64,000 bases of DNA. Origin: a bacterium (Candidatus Blackallbacteria) CG13_big_fil_rev_8_21_14_2_50_49_14 (GTDB lineage Bacteria; Cyanobacteriota; Sericytochromatia; UBA7694). Below are positions 8,380 to 17,519 of the stretch, piece by piece. The stretch's first letter is position 1. Every line of letters begins with the position of its first letter. The stretch spans positions 131,434 to 195,433 of the forward strand of contig PFGG01000011.1 in assembly GCA_002783405.1 (NCBI GenBank), given 5' to 3'. The position numbers and the translations under genes were made by a program. The notes under the pieces are model-generated. The model did not search any database. It saw only the letters and a program-made list of their open reading frames with translations, and had not been told where the DNA came from.

Positions 8380-10593
8380 TCAAGGCAGCATCAGGAGCTT
8401 CCTCAGTTTTGAATTGACCTCATGCTCTCCTTGGCCACTGATCTCAATCAGATGACCGGCATAAACAAATTCAATCGCAGGACCCAGCGCCAAAATCCGT
8501 CTTAACTCAGGCACTTGAGCCATCGCAAAATAAAGAGCGCTGAAGCGTTGCACCCGAATTTTCGGTAGCTCGTCGGCCACAGCAGCATCCTGCCAAATCC
8601 CCTTTTTGAAATAAAAGGATCGTTGTGCAAGATACTTGACCTGTTGAATCTCTTGCTCTTTACCTTCCTCGTCAAGATATCGATTCACAGCAGCAGGTGC
8701 TGCATTTTGTTGCATTTTCTGAGCATTTCGGCTTTGACTGATCGCCCAGGAACCCTTATCTGATTCTAGGCTTTTTTTCAGATAGCCATCAGCAGCGTCC
8801 ATCATCGGAGCACTGGCTGCTGGACGTCGCACATCAATATCTTCTCTTACCAGAAATGAAGTGTATTCAGTAATAATGCCATATTGCTTACTTAAACGAA
8901 TCACCTCTTCCACCAGCTCTTTTGATTGCCCTTTCAAACGAATTTGGTCGAGCAAAAAACCGATCTTTCGTGTCGCCCACAAGCGCGGAAGAAAAGCGTA
9001 TTCTGTTTTTCCCTCTGCAAACCTTTGGGCTGGGTACTCAAATTTTTTAGTTTTTCCAAGTAACTTTCCTTCCAAGGAAACTTTAAGGGTTCCCGGCTGG
9101 CGATAACGCCCCACCAGCAATAATTGACTGCCCTTAAACAAATCTGGTAGTTCACGTGGAAAAAAGTCAAAAACCCGATTGGATGGAAAATTTAATTTAA
9201 GATCGGAAAGGATCGGGTGGCTGATCTGGCTGAAAAGGTTGGAAACTTTCACTTCGATATTCTCTTCGGGGCGAACATATTCACTGCTGCCTCGGTTTTC
9301 CTGAGAAAGTTTATCCAGAAATGGAATATTGACATCAAACCCGACCCCAAAGACAAACAAGCGTGACTGGCGTTGGTTTGTCTGTCGAGTTGAACTCAGA
9401 ATTTTATTAAAATCTGTTTCCCCAACAGTCGGGTCTCCATCAGTTAAAAAAACCAACATGCTCAGCTGAGTTTTATGAGCAATCTGTTTTAATGCGGCTT
9501 GCAAGGCCGATTGAATATCGGTCCCGCCCGTAGCCTGCAGGCTCTGAATATGCGCGATTGCCTTACGAATATTCTCTTTGTTCGCTGGCAAAGGCTGCTT
9601 CGAAAAAAGCTCAACCGTATCACTGAAACTGATCAAATGAAACGTATCATGGGGATCCAATTGATTCAGATTGAATTCAAGAGCAGCTTTCGCCTGCTTG
9701 ATTTTATCTCCCGACATGCTTCCCGAAGTATCTAAAATAAACGTCAAATGCTTAGCCGCTCTTTGTTGTTCATTCCAATTGACCTTGGGTGAAGCCAATA
9801 ACATAAAATAGCCATCTTGATTTCCCTCGCGATACGACATCAGACTGAGACCGATCGGATCTTCAGAAGTTGTATAATAAAGCTCAAAATCCGTGTCTGG
9901 CTTGATTTTATTTCCCTCATAGCTGATCAAGGCATGGAACTCATCCTGCCGAGAAACTTTGATCTCGTGGCTGGGAGAATAAATCGATTTCAGTGGCGCT
10001 TTGGTTTTTAAACGAACTGTGACAGCAACATTTTCAAGCGGAGTGGATGAAAACTTTTCGGTACTGAGTAAATAGCGATAGCTATGCAATGCTGATTGAG
10101 TCGTCATAATTTGATCGTAACTCAGTTGTATCCGTTTATCTCCATTCGCAGGAATCGGAAAAACCCTTGCGCGGTACAAATTTTGTCCTGCATATTCAAG
10201 CAAGCCGGGATCGATTCTGCGACGCACGATCTCCTCATAGGTTCGTCTTGCTTCATCTGCTTTCAGCAATTGGGCTGGGGTTTGCTTCCCATCGACATCC
10301 ATAGAAAACTGAGAAATACTTGCAGCTTCAGGAATTGGAAAGAGATAGGTCCCTTCCAATTCACGGTTGGATGGATTATGAAAAACTTGATCCACGCGCG
10401 TTTTTGCGTAGGGGTGTTGAATATCTACCTGAACACGATGGTACTTGATTGAAAAATTAGGAATTTTAGGCAAGGGTTCTATCAAATGGTGAGGCGGATG
10501 GGGAATCAGAATGCCATCTGCCCAAGCAGGAAAAGTCAGGGTTAGAAATAAAAAAGCCCATAACCACAAGGCAGGGCGGTAAAATTTGAACAT
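8380..10593 (-). CDS. VIT and von Willebrand factor A domain protein
   Basis: The 737-residue exported protein has a signal peptide ending F-P-A-W-A. A VIT (vault/inter-alpha-trypsin) domain covers about residues 30-160 (HPYAKTRVDQVFHNPSNREL, then E-G-T-Y-L-F-P-I-P). A VWA domain starts near residue 283 with the metal-ion site D288-T-S-G-S, a T-G-G-T-D loop and the strand F-L-T-D-G-D-P. The C-terminal 200 residues are less clear. Such proteins bind partners through a metal-dependent site in the periplasm or at the surface. No sortase signal is present. The gene stands alone between terminator and promoter; its ligand is unknown. Confidence 0.88.
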   Translation of the reverse strand: MFKFYRPALWLWAFLFLTLTFPAWADGILIPHPPHHLIEPLPKIPNFSIKYHRVQVDIQHPYAKTRVDQVFHNPSNRELEGTYLFPIPEAASISQFSMDVDGKQTPAQLLKADEARRTYEEIVRRRIDPGLLEYAGQNLYRARVFPIPANGDKRIQLSYDQIMTTQSALHSYRYLLSTEKFSSTPLENVAVTVRLKTKAPLKSIYSPSHEIKVSRQDEFHALISYEGNKIKPDTDFELYYTTSEDPIGLSLMSYREGNQDGYFMLLASPKVNWNEQQRAAKHLTFILDTSGSMSGDKIKQAKAALEFNLNQLDPHDTFHLISFSDTVELFSKQPLPANKENIRKAIAHIQSLQATGGTDIQSALQAALKQIAHKTQLSMLVFLTDGDPTVGETDFNKILSSTRQTNQRQSRLFVFGVGFDVNIPFLDKLSQENRGSSEYVRPEENIEVKVSNLFSQISHPILSDLKLNFPSNRVFDFFPRELPDLFKGSQLLLVGRYRQPGTLKVSLEGKLLGKTKKFEYPAQRFAEGKTEYAFLPRLWATRKIGFLLDQIRLKGQSKELVEEVIRLSKQYGIITEYTSFLVREDIDVRRPAASAPMMDAADGYLKKSLESDKGSWAISQSRNAQKMQQNAAPAAVNRYLDEEGKEQEIQQVKYLAQRSFYFKKGIWQDAAVADELPKIRVQRFSALYFAMAQVPELRRILALGPAIEFVYAGHLIEISGQGEHEVNSKLRKLLMLP

Positions 10594-10661
10594 TCGTATA
10601 CCTCCGGAGTCAGCTTATTGTTCAGACACCTTTGCAGCCCCACCTGTTCAAATAATGAGAC

Positions 10662-10958
10662 TTACCAGAGGGCGGGCTTATGTGTTTTTTTACGATTGGA
10701 AACAAATACACCTGAAATAATCAATATAAACCCAACAAAAGCAAACAAAAGTCCAATCAAAACCCACTTACGCTGTCTAGAACTCAATTTTTTCGGAACA
10801 TATTGAATCTGTTCACTCAATTTTTGTCCCTCTGTCTGAAGGCGCGACAAGGGTTGAGACACATGCTCCTGTGTCCATTCCTGTAAATAGTGTTGACCTG
10901 AGCTTGCAAGCGCAGAGAGTTGAGCCATCATTTCAGGGGTTAACGGTTGAGCAGCCAT
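10662..10958 (-). CDS. Small single-span membrane protein
   Basis: The ATG at 10958 has AAAGGGA upstream and yields 98 residues; a longer frame to 11093 lacks a ribosome-binding site. Residues 1-60 form an amphipathic, Gln- and Ser-rich helix that may be a short coiled coil. Residues 65-87 are a clear membrane segment (WVLIGLLFAFVGFILIISGV), followed by the basic tail N-R-K-K-T-H-K. The family is not recognised. It follows the alpha/beta hydrolase on the same strand with a 79-base gap. Confidence 0.65.
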   Translation of the reverse strand: MAAQPLTPEMMAQLSALASSGQHYLQEWTQEHVSQPLSRLQTEGQKLSEQIQYVPKKLSSRQRKWVLIGLLFAFVGFILIISGVFVSNRKKTHKPALW

Positions 10959-11037
10959 GAAAATCCCTTTCTGAGAAAAACAGAAATATTTATTGTAGTT
11001 CCTGAAAATTGAAACTTTTAAAGTATAACATGGTGCA

Positions 11038-11928
11038 TCAAACTTGCGCCGCGAGCCAACGCAATACAAATTTAAAATGATCCGCTGGGGCATCCTGATG
11101 CGTTAGTAAGTCGATATGATCATAATCATGTTTATACCCCCCCTGTTTCCCAATTAAATGAAACTCTGCACCAGGGTGCGCTAATTCGGCAATAAATCGC
11201 TGAACATCCTCCCCATGCCCCAAACAACGATCTTTCACACCCGTTAAAAACAAGGCGGGAGGTAAATCAATCTCTTTGAGGGCCTGCCCATAATCAAACT
11301 GGTCTTCAGGATCTATCCAGGGTCCGGCTTTGACCCAACACACACTCTGATGATGGGACAGTGAACTTTCATTATCAGATCCAAATTTCCAAGCCCTCGC
11401 AGGTAAATAACCATAGAGAGCACTTAAAAAATAAGCAAATCGCTTCCAAACAGCTTCAATCAGAATCAAACGATCGAAATTTTTCACAAGCACACTGCGT
11501 TTCGTCCCAAAACAAACCACAGCCTTGGGTTGCGCATTGAGCATCTGTCTCGCCATCAAGGCAAAAAAGAGAACGCCGCCCCAGGAATGAGCAATCCAAA
11601 CCTGAGGCTGTTTTGGGTGTCGCTGTCTCAGCCAGTTGTGAACAGCGGGAAGTTCCTGACATATCGCAGAAGTCTGGCTATAGGTATGCCGCGAGTGAAT
11701 GGGAGGAGAACTCCTACCACGTCCTCCTAAATCAGAAACATAAACTTCATAACCCGCCTTTGCCAGAAAACAAGCCAAGCCTTTTCCTTGTTCTGTATAG
11801 AAAATTTTCCCATTTTCAATGGCACCATGTAACATCCAGACAATCGGGCCCCCCTGCTGGATCCAGATATGGCGAAGATGAAGAGCCGTTACAGAACTCA
11901 AATTCAAAAACAATGATTCTTGTTGCAT
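11038..11928 (-). CDS. Alpha/beta hydrolase
   Basis: The 296-residue protein has the alpha/beta hydrolase order: oxyanion segment W-M-L-H-G-A-I-E-N-G, a strand VYVSDLGGRGRS, and the nucleophile elbow W-I-A-H-S115-W-G-G. The Asp is probably in V-K-D-R-C-L-G, and the His near Y-K-H-D-Y-D-H-I-D close to the C-terminus. This fits esterases, lipases or haloperoxidase-like enzymes; the substrate cannot be told. There is no signal peptide, so it is likely cytoplasmic. It is divergent from the XRE regulator at 12111. Confidence 0.82.
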   Translation of the reverse strand: MQQESLFLNLSSVTALHLRHIWIQQGGPIVWMLHGAIENGKIFYTEQGKGLACFLAKAGYEVYVSDLGGRGRSSPPIHSRHTYSQTSAICQELPAVHNWLRQRHPKQPQVWIAHSWGGVLFFALMARQMLNAQPKAVVCFGTKRSVLVKNFDRLILIEAVWKRFAYFLSALYGYLPARAWKFGSDNESSLSHHQSVCWVKAGPWIDPEDQFDYGQALKEIDLPPALFLTGVKDRCLGHGEDVQRFIAELAHPGAEFHLIGKQGGYKHDYDHIDLLTHQDAPADHFKFVLRWLAAQV

Positions 11929-12110
11929 TTTATGCCGTAAATTTGCCTTTTTGGGGTATACCTTATACTATATCCTGAAGCAAAGTACAAAAGCAGAAAC
12001 AACAACTTGACCAGTAGTCAAGTTTTTTGTTATAAAAGAATAAGTTATTTTCTGAATTTGCTCTCTTCAAATTTTCCATCGAAAAAGTTTAGAAAGACCA
12101 GGCTTTCCAG

Positions 12111-13310
12111 GTGCCAGAATCACTTAAGTCAGAAACCTTCAGCCAAGCCTTACGAAGACTTCGTAAAGCGCGTAAGCTAACCATGAAAAAATTAGCGGAT
12201 CGCACTGGCGTTTCTGAATCTTTTATCTCACGTCTTGAGTCTGGAGAACGGCAACCCTCCAAAGAATTTATTTTACAGCTTGAGCCCATCTTTTTTCCAG
12301 AAGGCAACGCGGGAGCCTTGGATGATCTCTTAATTGCAGCGGATTATACCCCCCTGCATTTGGAAAGCTTTACAGGCCGACAGGATGTAATCTCCATTTT
12401 TCAGGAGGCCCTGAATCACAACCCACAAAATTTCCGAGCCTATATTTCCTTGATTATTTCTTTAATTCGTCAGGGAAAAATACAAATCGCTGAAGAAAAA
12501 ATTGCTGAAGGCTTTAATATCTTTGATGATCAAATTCAACTGCAAACGCTTTCATCAGCATTAGAACTGGCAAAGGGAAATTTCGAAAGAGCCATAGCCT
12601 TCCAACAGGAAGCCTTGAACTACTTTAATATGCGCCCCTCTCCCCTGCTCAATATCGAGAAAAAAGACTTGCTCCTGAATCTCGGCGTGATTCATTTCAT
12701 GCAAGGATATGAAGCTCTTGACCACTTTATACTTGAACAAAAACAAGAGAAGCGTCAAGCGGCGGAACAATCCCTTCTGTCTGCGCGTCAGTATTTTGAA
12801 GATGCCTTAAAATTGTCAGAAAATGATATCTATCTTTTGGATGAATATGCACGAGTACAATTTAATCTCAGTTATCTTCAGGAAGTGGCAGGAGAAAAGA
12901 CAGATTACCGCCCCTCAATTGAAGGATTTAAACACGTGGTCTATTCAGCAGAAAAACAAAAGTTAAGTTATCAAGATTTACTCGAAAGCGCTTTATTTCT
13001 TGTACATGCGCACGTTAAATCAAAACAATTTAACGAAGCAGAACACAATATCAACCTGATTGAATGCTGTTTACCCAATTACTGGTTGGTACACTATCTA
13101 AAGGCCTGCTTTTACAGTTTAAAATACGAATCAGAGAAATCAGAAATTCTTTTGGATCAGGGAATTCATAGCTTACAAAGAGCCGCTGAAATTCTTGATG
13201 AAAACAATCGAACCCACGCAGAAGCTTCGGTAGATCCAGATCTCAAAAATTTGCGCATTCTTCGAGCAGATGCATTTAAGCGGATATTGAAGCTGGAGGA
13301 AAAGCCATGA
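12111..13310 (+). CDS. XRE-type helix-turn-helix regulator with TPR-like domain
   Basis: The start is a GTG with a weak CCAGG site 8 bases upstream; no earlier ATG exists. Residues 10-65 are a clear XRE HTH (LTMKKLADRTGVSESFISRL followed by E-S-G-E-R-Q-P-S). The next 330 residues are helix pairs resembling tetratricopeptide repeats (NPQNFRAYISLIISLIRQGK). A cytoplasmic regulator that senses a peptide or protein through its TPR part, as in the Rgg/PlcR group, would fit this architecture, but no family match is claimed. The stop overlaps the start of the lipoprotein at 13307 by 4 bases, so the two are translationally coupled. Confidence 0.8.
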   Translation: MPESLKSETFSQALRRLRKARKLTMKKLADRTGVSESFISRLESGERQPSKEFILQLEPIFFPEGNAGALDDLLIAADYTPLHLESFTGRQDVISIFQEALNHNPQNFRAYISLIISLIRQGKIQIAEEKIAEGFNIFDDQIQLQTLSSALELAKGNFERAIAFQQEALNYFNMRPSPLLNIEKKDLLLNLGVIHFMQGYEALDHFILEQKQEKRQAAEQSLLSARQYFEDALKLSENDIYLLDEYARVQFNLSYLQEVAGEKTDYRPSIEGFKHVVYSAEKQKLSYQDLLESALFLVHAHVKSKQFNEAEHNINLIECCLPNYWLVHYLKACFYSLKYESEKSEILLDQGIHSLQRAAEILDENNRTHAEASVDPDLKNLRILRADAFKRILKLEEKP

Positions 13311-14287
13311 ATGGTCTGATCAATAAAGTCGCCCTGCTCCTATTAAGTTTACAAGTTTCGGCCTGTACTTCAGCAGGCCCCCCCGCCTCGACAGCTTCTT
13401 CACAGCCTGTCGCACAAGCATCTACATCCCTTACAAATCAGAATCCAGCACTTGAAAATACCGTCACGTCAACAGAGATCCGTCCAAACAGTAAGGGACA
13501 GAAACTTGAGTTTGGAGAAGTTGAAGGAGATCTGATTATCCCCGCTGGAACGAGTAGTTTTCTCGTCCAAAGCCAATTCGCCTTGCTCAACCTCGATTTT
13601 ATCCTTGGCGCCCCAGCTTATGCCCAAACAAGCGATGAAATCAGTGAAGAGCAAATTCGCCAGTTTAAAGCACGCGTAGATGGCGAAGATGTGAAGCTCA
13701 CGATTCAAAAAATCAGCCGCAATGCTGAGGGTGACCGTGTTATCAATTATTTACTACCTGAAGTACCCGCATTGGATTATACCCAGGTTCTAGAATTTTA
13801 TTCTCCTTCAAATACCCTCAGTTTCAAAGGCCTTGTGCCACAGGTCAGACAAAATATTCGTACCCGTCTGAACGATCCCGTCGATCTCGACAGCACTGCT
13901 GTTTTAGAAATCGTGAGTCGCGATCAAGATTTTTATGTACATCAAATGAGTGCAAATGATATCAAGGAGTTAAAAGAAAATCAAGAAATTAAAGATTTTA
14001 GAAGATATTTAAAAGAAGAACTCACAAATAAAGCAAACAGGCTTAGAAAATTCGAAGATATCGCAAACAAATATGATATTAACACACGGGTTCTTCCAAA
14101 AGTAAAACCCATTTTAGATGCCGCAATTTCAAAGGATTTACAAATTTGCAGAACCAATCCCCAGGAATGTTTGAGTCGTTTGCAACAATGCCGCCCCACT
14201 CCCCTGAAACGTTGCCCACAGCCCGAACAATTACTCAGGCAAGCCCGCAGCCAAGCGCTCCGTCCTGGAATTTTAATTCCTCGCTAA
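13307..14287 (+). CDS. Lipoprotein of unknown function, coupled to the XRE regulator
   Basis: The 326-residue protein has a signal sequence with lipobox V-S-A-C at about residue 20. After a Ser/Thr/Ala-rich linker comes a beta-rich part (KLEFGEVEGDLIIPAGTSSF) and then a charged helical part (residues about 215-270). The C-terminal 50 residues contain four Cys (I-C-R-T, E-C-L-S, Q-C-R-P, R-C-P-Q) that could form two disulfides in the periplasm. No family is recognised. ATGA overlap with the regulator suggests that the two act together. Confidence 0.72.
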   Translation: MNGLINKVALLLLSLQVSACTSAGPPASTASSQPVAQASTSLTNQNPALENTVTSTEIRPNSKGQKLEFGEVEGDLIIPAGTSSFLVQSQFALLNLDFILGAPAYAQTSDEISEEQIRQFKARVDGEDVKLTIQKISRNAEGDRVINYLLPEVPALDYTQVLEFYSPSNTLSFKGLVPQVRQNIRTRLNDPVDLDSTAVLEIVSRDQDFYVHQMSANDIKELKENQEIKDFRRYLKEELTNKANRLRKFEDIANKYDINTRVLPKVKPILDAAISKDLQICRTNPQECLSRLQQCRPTPLKRCPQPEQLLRQARSQALRPGILIPR

Positions 14288-14387
14288 GCACAAAACGCTG
14301 CCAGCAAAATCTGAAGATACCTGAAATACGCACAGAATGGTACACTGATCGCGTAGCAATTCTAAAACAGGTGTTTTCAGCCCTTTC

Positions 14388-14888
14388 ATGTCACAGTCAA
14401 GATTTGAGCAACTGACCGCCCCCTTCCGATCAGAAGAATCAGACGGTTCTCTCTTTTCTATGGGCTGGTTATATGCTGGGTTGATGACTGTTATGACGGT
14501 ATACAGCTTTCTGAGCTTAAACCATGAGAAACAAGCCTCAGCCCACTTAAGCAAAACTTCTGCGCGAAAAATCAAGACCGAATCAAGCGCAAAGCCAATG
14601 GATTCAAAATTACTCCCCCCTCAGATCTCCCCACTTTCCAACACCGCTTCTGCCAGCCCAAGTCCTGCCCAAAGCACAAACCTCAGTGCCCCCCCTACAA
14701 TAGCGCAGTCAACTCTGCCGCAAACTTCCTCCTCTGCAAACACAAGTACAGCCAGCAGTACCACAGCAATCCCCACAGCAACGGCAAGTGCAAAAACACC
14801 GCTCCCAGTCAAACCCATGATTCGACGGCCTGCAGCCATACGCCGGCCCGTTTATAACCGACAATACCGAAGGAGAAGATATCGATGA
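14388..14888 (+). CDS. Single-span membrane protein with disordered basic C-terminus
   Basis: The 166-residue product has a short N-terminus, one membrane segment (MGWLYAGLMTVMTVYSFLSL at about 25-44), a long Ser/Thr/Ala/Pro linker and a very basic end rich in Arg and Tyr (YNRQYRRRRYR). The basic tail could bind nucleic acid, phospholipid or cell-wall polymer, which is speculation. Its stop overlaps the start of the S9 peptidase (ATGA, 14885-14888). Low-complexity composition weakens the call, but the overlap and the clean membrane segment support a real gene. Confidence 0.6.
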   Translation: MSQSRFEQLTAPFRSEESDGSLFSMGWLYAGLMTVMTVYSFLSLNHEKQASAHLSKTSARKIKTESSAKPMDSKLLPPQISPLSNTASASPSPAQSTNLSAPPTIAQSTLPQTSSSANTSTASSTTAIPTATASAKTPLPVKPMIRRPAAIRRPVYNRQYRRRRYR

Positions 14889-16735
14889 AAATGACCCCTC
14901 CCCCCCTGATTCCACGCAAGGTTCTCTTTGGAAACCCTGAACATACTTCTCCACAAATATCTCCAGACGGCACTCGCATTGCCTACCTGGCTCCCCAAAA
15001 CGGAATTCTGAATGTTTGGGTCAGAAGCCTGAAAGGGGGAGATGAACATGTGGTCACACAAGACACTGAGCGGGGAATTCGCTTGTTTTTCTGGGCTCAG
15101 GACAGTCGCCATGTGCTCTACCTGCAAGATAAAGGGGGCAATGAAAACTGGCGGCTTTATGGCATCGATTTAATAACAGCTGAAATCAAAGACTATACCC
15201 CCTTTGAAAATGTACAGGCCCAAGTTTTACAAAGAGATAAGCATTTTCCCGATGAACTTTTAATTGCCCTCAACCGAAACAACCCGCAATTGCATGATGT
15301 CTACCATCTGCGCCTGTCCAGTGGAGCATTGGAGTTGCGCGCAGAAAACCCAGGCAATTTCATTGGCTGGGTAGCCGATGCACAGTTTGAAATCCGAGCT
15401 GCTGTGGCAGCAAACTCTGATGGTTCCATGCAATTACTCTGCCGTAAAAACAATCAATCTGACTGGGAAGCCCATTTAGATTGGCCGATGGAAGACAGTC
15501 TGACCAGCAACCCCTCACATTTTTCACAGGATGGTCAGTTTCTCTATTTGCTGGAGTCACGCAATGCCAATACGGCGAGATTGGTCAAATATCAACCTGA
15601 AACCCACCAAGAAGAGATTTTAGCTGAAGATCCTGAATATGATATTGTCCAACTCATGGTGCATCCCGACACGTATGAAGTTCAAGCCTTGGCTTATGCG
15701 CGTGCACTTCAGGAATGGCAGGTTCTGGATCCAGAAGTCACAAGCGATTTTGAGTTTCTTTCAAAGTTTCGCCCTGGAGAATGGTCCATGATCAACCGCG
15801 ATGATGCCAACCAAACCTGGTTAATTCGCTATAACCGGGCTCAAGGACCTGTTGAGTTCTATGCTTATGATCGGGCCAGACAGGAACCCAGTTTTCTCTT
15901 TGTTCACCAACCCGCACTGAATGATTATACGCTTGCCGCCATGGAACCGTTTTCGATCATGGCAAGAGATGGTTTAAAGCTGGAGGGCTATATCAGCTGG
16001 CCTCCAGGCATGCCCCGCGAAAACCTGCCCATGGTTTTAAATGTTCACGGTGGCCCTTGGTGGCGAGATGTTTGGGGTTACCATCCTGAGGCTCAGTGGC
16101 TGGCTAACCGTGGCTATGCCTGCTTGCAGCTGAATTACAGAGGCTCAACAGGCTATGGTAAGCGTTTCCTTAATGCCGGTGACCGTGAATGGGGAGGAAA
16201 GATGCATACCGATTTATTGGATGCCGTGGAATGGGCTGTTTCTCAAGGGGTCGCCCGAGACAAAATAGCCATCTACGGGGGCTCCTACGGGGGATATGCG
16301 GCCTTGGTGGGAGCAACCTTTACCCCAGATGTTTTCGCCTGTGCGATCGATATGGTGGGGCCCAGCAGCCTGATTACCCTGATCCGCTCCTTCCCCCCCT
16401 ATTGGGCTGCCATGTTGGATAATTTCAAAAAACGGGTGGGAGACCCCGATCAGGAAGAAGAATTTTTAAAATCGCGCTCTCCCCTGTTTAAAGTAGATGC
16501 GATTCAAATTCCCATGATGATTGCCCAAGGGGCAAACGACCCCCGTGTGACCGTTCAGGAAGCGGAGCAGATCGTTGCTGCCATGCAGGAAAAAAAGATT
16601 CCCCATGAATACCTGCTGTTTGAAGACGAAGGTCACGGCCTGGCAAAACCCGAAAACCGTCTGAAATTTTATGCCGCTATGGAAGCTTTTTTAGCCACAT
16701 GCTTGGGTGGCAGAAGCGAAGACACACAAACCTAA
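14885..16735 (+). CDS. S9 family peptidase (acylaminoacyl-peptidase/prolyl oligopeptidase type)
   Basis: The 616-residue enzyme has an N-terminal beta-propeller of TolB-like repeats (TSPQISPDGTRIAYLAPQNG) and a C-terminal alpha/beta hydrolase domain. Catalytic Ser467 sits in G-G-S-Y-G-G-Y, Asp552 in A-N-D-P-R-V and His584 in D-E-G-H-G-L; H-G-G-P-W is the oxyanion loop. These enzymes cleave short peptides in the cytoplasm, and no signal peptide is seen here. It is the last gene of the run starting at 12111 and overlaps the convergent small gene by 4 bases. Confidence 0.93.
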   Translation: MKMTPPPLIPRKVLFGNPEHTSPQISPDGTRIAYLAPQNGILNVWVRSLKGGDEHVVTQDTERGIRLFFWAQDSRHVLYLQDKGGNENWRLYGIDLITAEIKDYTPFENVQAQVLQRDKHFPDELLIALNRNNPQLHDVYHLRLSSGALELRAENPGNFIGWVADAQFEIRAAVAANSDGSMQLLCRKNNQSDWEAHLDWPMEDSLTSNPSHFSQDGQFLYLLESRNANTARLVKYQPETHQEEILAEDPEYDIVQLMVHPDTYEVQALAYARALQEWQVLDPEVTSDFEFLSKFRPGEWSMINRDDANQTWLIRYNRAQGPVEFYAYDRARQEPSFLFVHQPALNDYTLAAMEPFSIMARDGLKLEGYISWPPGMPRENLPMVLNVHGGPWWRDVWGYHPEAQWLANRGYACLQLNYRGSTGYGKRFLNAGDREWGGKMHTDLLDAVEWAVSQGVARDKIAIYGGSYGGYAALVGATFTPDVFACAIDMVGPSSLITLIRSFPPYWAAMLDNFKKRVGDPDQEEEFLKSRSPLFKVDAIQIPMMIAQGANDPRVTVQEAEQIVAAMQEKKIPHEYLLFEDEGHGLAKPENRLKFYAAMEAFLATCLGGRSEDTQT

Positions 16736-16950
16736 GCAGACTCAGGAAGTTTGGCCAAACTATCTACCATTTGTTGATATGCGCGCATTTTCTGAGTATT
16801 TTTAAGCTCTTCGATGGGAACAGAACTTTTTAACTGCGTAATTTCCTGACGCAATTCCCTTGCCAGCGCTTCCATTTGGAGTACACGCCATTCAAGCTCC
16901 TGTAAATATTCTGCAACAGAAAGGCCTGGGCCTTGAATACGATTTTGCAT
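16732..16950 (-). CDS. Small coiled-coil protein
   Basis: With the ATG at 16950 (GAGG about 9 bases upstream) the product has 72 residues; an ATG at 16965 (with AAGGGG) is the alternative. Almost the whole protein is a charged helix with heptad spacing (VAEYLQELEWRVLQMEALAR), so it probably forms a coiled coil. No family is recognised. It is divergent from the membrane protein at 17071. Confidence 0.55.
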   Translation of the reverse strand: MQNRIQGPGLSVAEYLQELEWRVLQMEALARELRQEITQLKSSVPIEELKNTQKMRAYQQMVDSLAKLPESA

Positions 16951-17058
16951 GGAAACAATCCTCATCGCTCTGTTTTCCCCTTGTTGAAACAAGACGATTA
17001 TCAATTTAAGAAAGTTCCCAGCAGAATATGAAGAGTGTCTTTTTTCTGAGCTCTGCGC

Positions 17059-17064
17059 TAAGAT
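17059..17064 (+). promoter_or_regulatory. -10-like hexamer just before a start codon
   Basis: TAAGAT ends 6 bases before the ATG at 17071, and no Shine-Dalgarno is present in between. This fits a leaderless transcript but the hexamer is imperfect. Confidence 0.4.
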
Positions 17065-17070
17065 AAAACT

Positions 17071-17517
17071 ATGCGACACGATCAAGATCCGCTTCAACCG
17101 CCTGTGCCCATACCCGGGCTTTATATTGAGTTGGAACCTGAAATTCCCTCCTCATTTCAAGAAAAGCAAATTCATGAGGTTTCAGCGGCTGTTCCCATCA
17201 GCACAGAAAGCAACCAGAACCAGCCAACAGCTTCGACTTTGACACAGAATACCCCTCTGAGCTCACACACGCCAGAAATATATGAAGCACCTCAGGAATT
17301 GCCACTCAGGCTGGCCCTCAGTCAAACTCATCCTTTAAAACTCCTTCTGCTGACATCGGGAATTCTGATCATTCTCCTACTCTTCCCCCAGTTTCTTCTG
17401 ATTTTAAGGGGAGCCCTTTTGGAATTACTCTTAATGATCAGAATGCTGATCTTTCCATTGGCAGCAGTAGGATTCGCGATTATTCTTTTACACCTTTTTT
17501 ATTCACGTTTCAGATAA
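17071..17517 (+). CDS. Membrane protein of unknown function
   Basis: The 148-residue protein has an acidic, Ser/Thr/Pro-rich N-terminal half without structure signals and two hydrophobic spans in the C-terminal half (about 90-110 and 117-143: LKLLLLTSGILIILLLFPQF and a second Leu/Ile-rich run). No family is recognised. The radical SAM gene begins 2 bases after its stop, so the two are coupled in one transcript. Confidence 0.6.
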   Translation: MRHDQDPLQPPVPIPGLYIELEPEIPSSFQEKQIHEVSAAVPISTESNQNQPTASTLTQNTPLSSHTPEIYEAPQELPLRLALSQTHPLKLLLLTSGILIILLLFPQFLLILRGALLELLLMIRMLIFPLAAVGFAIILLHLFYSRFR

Positions 17518-17519
17518 GG

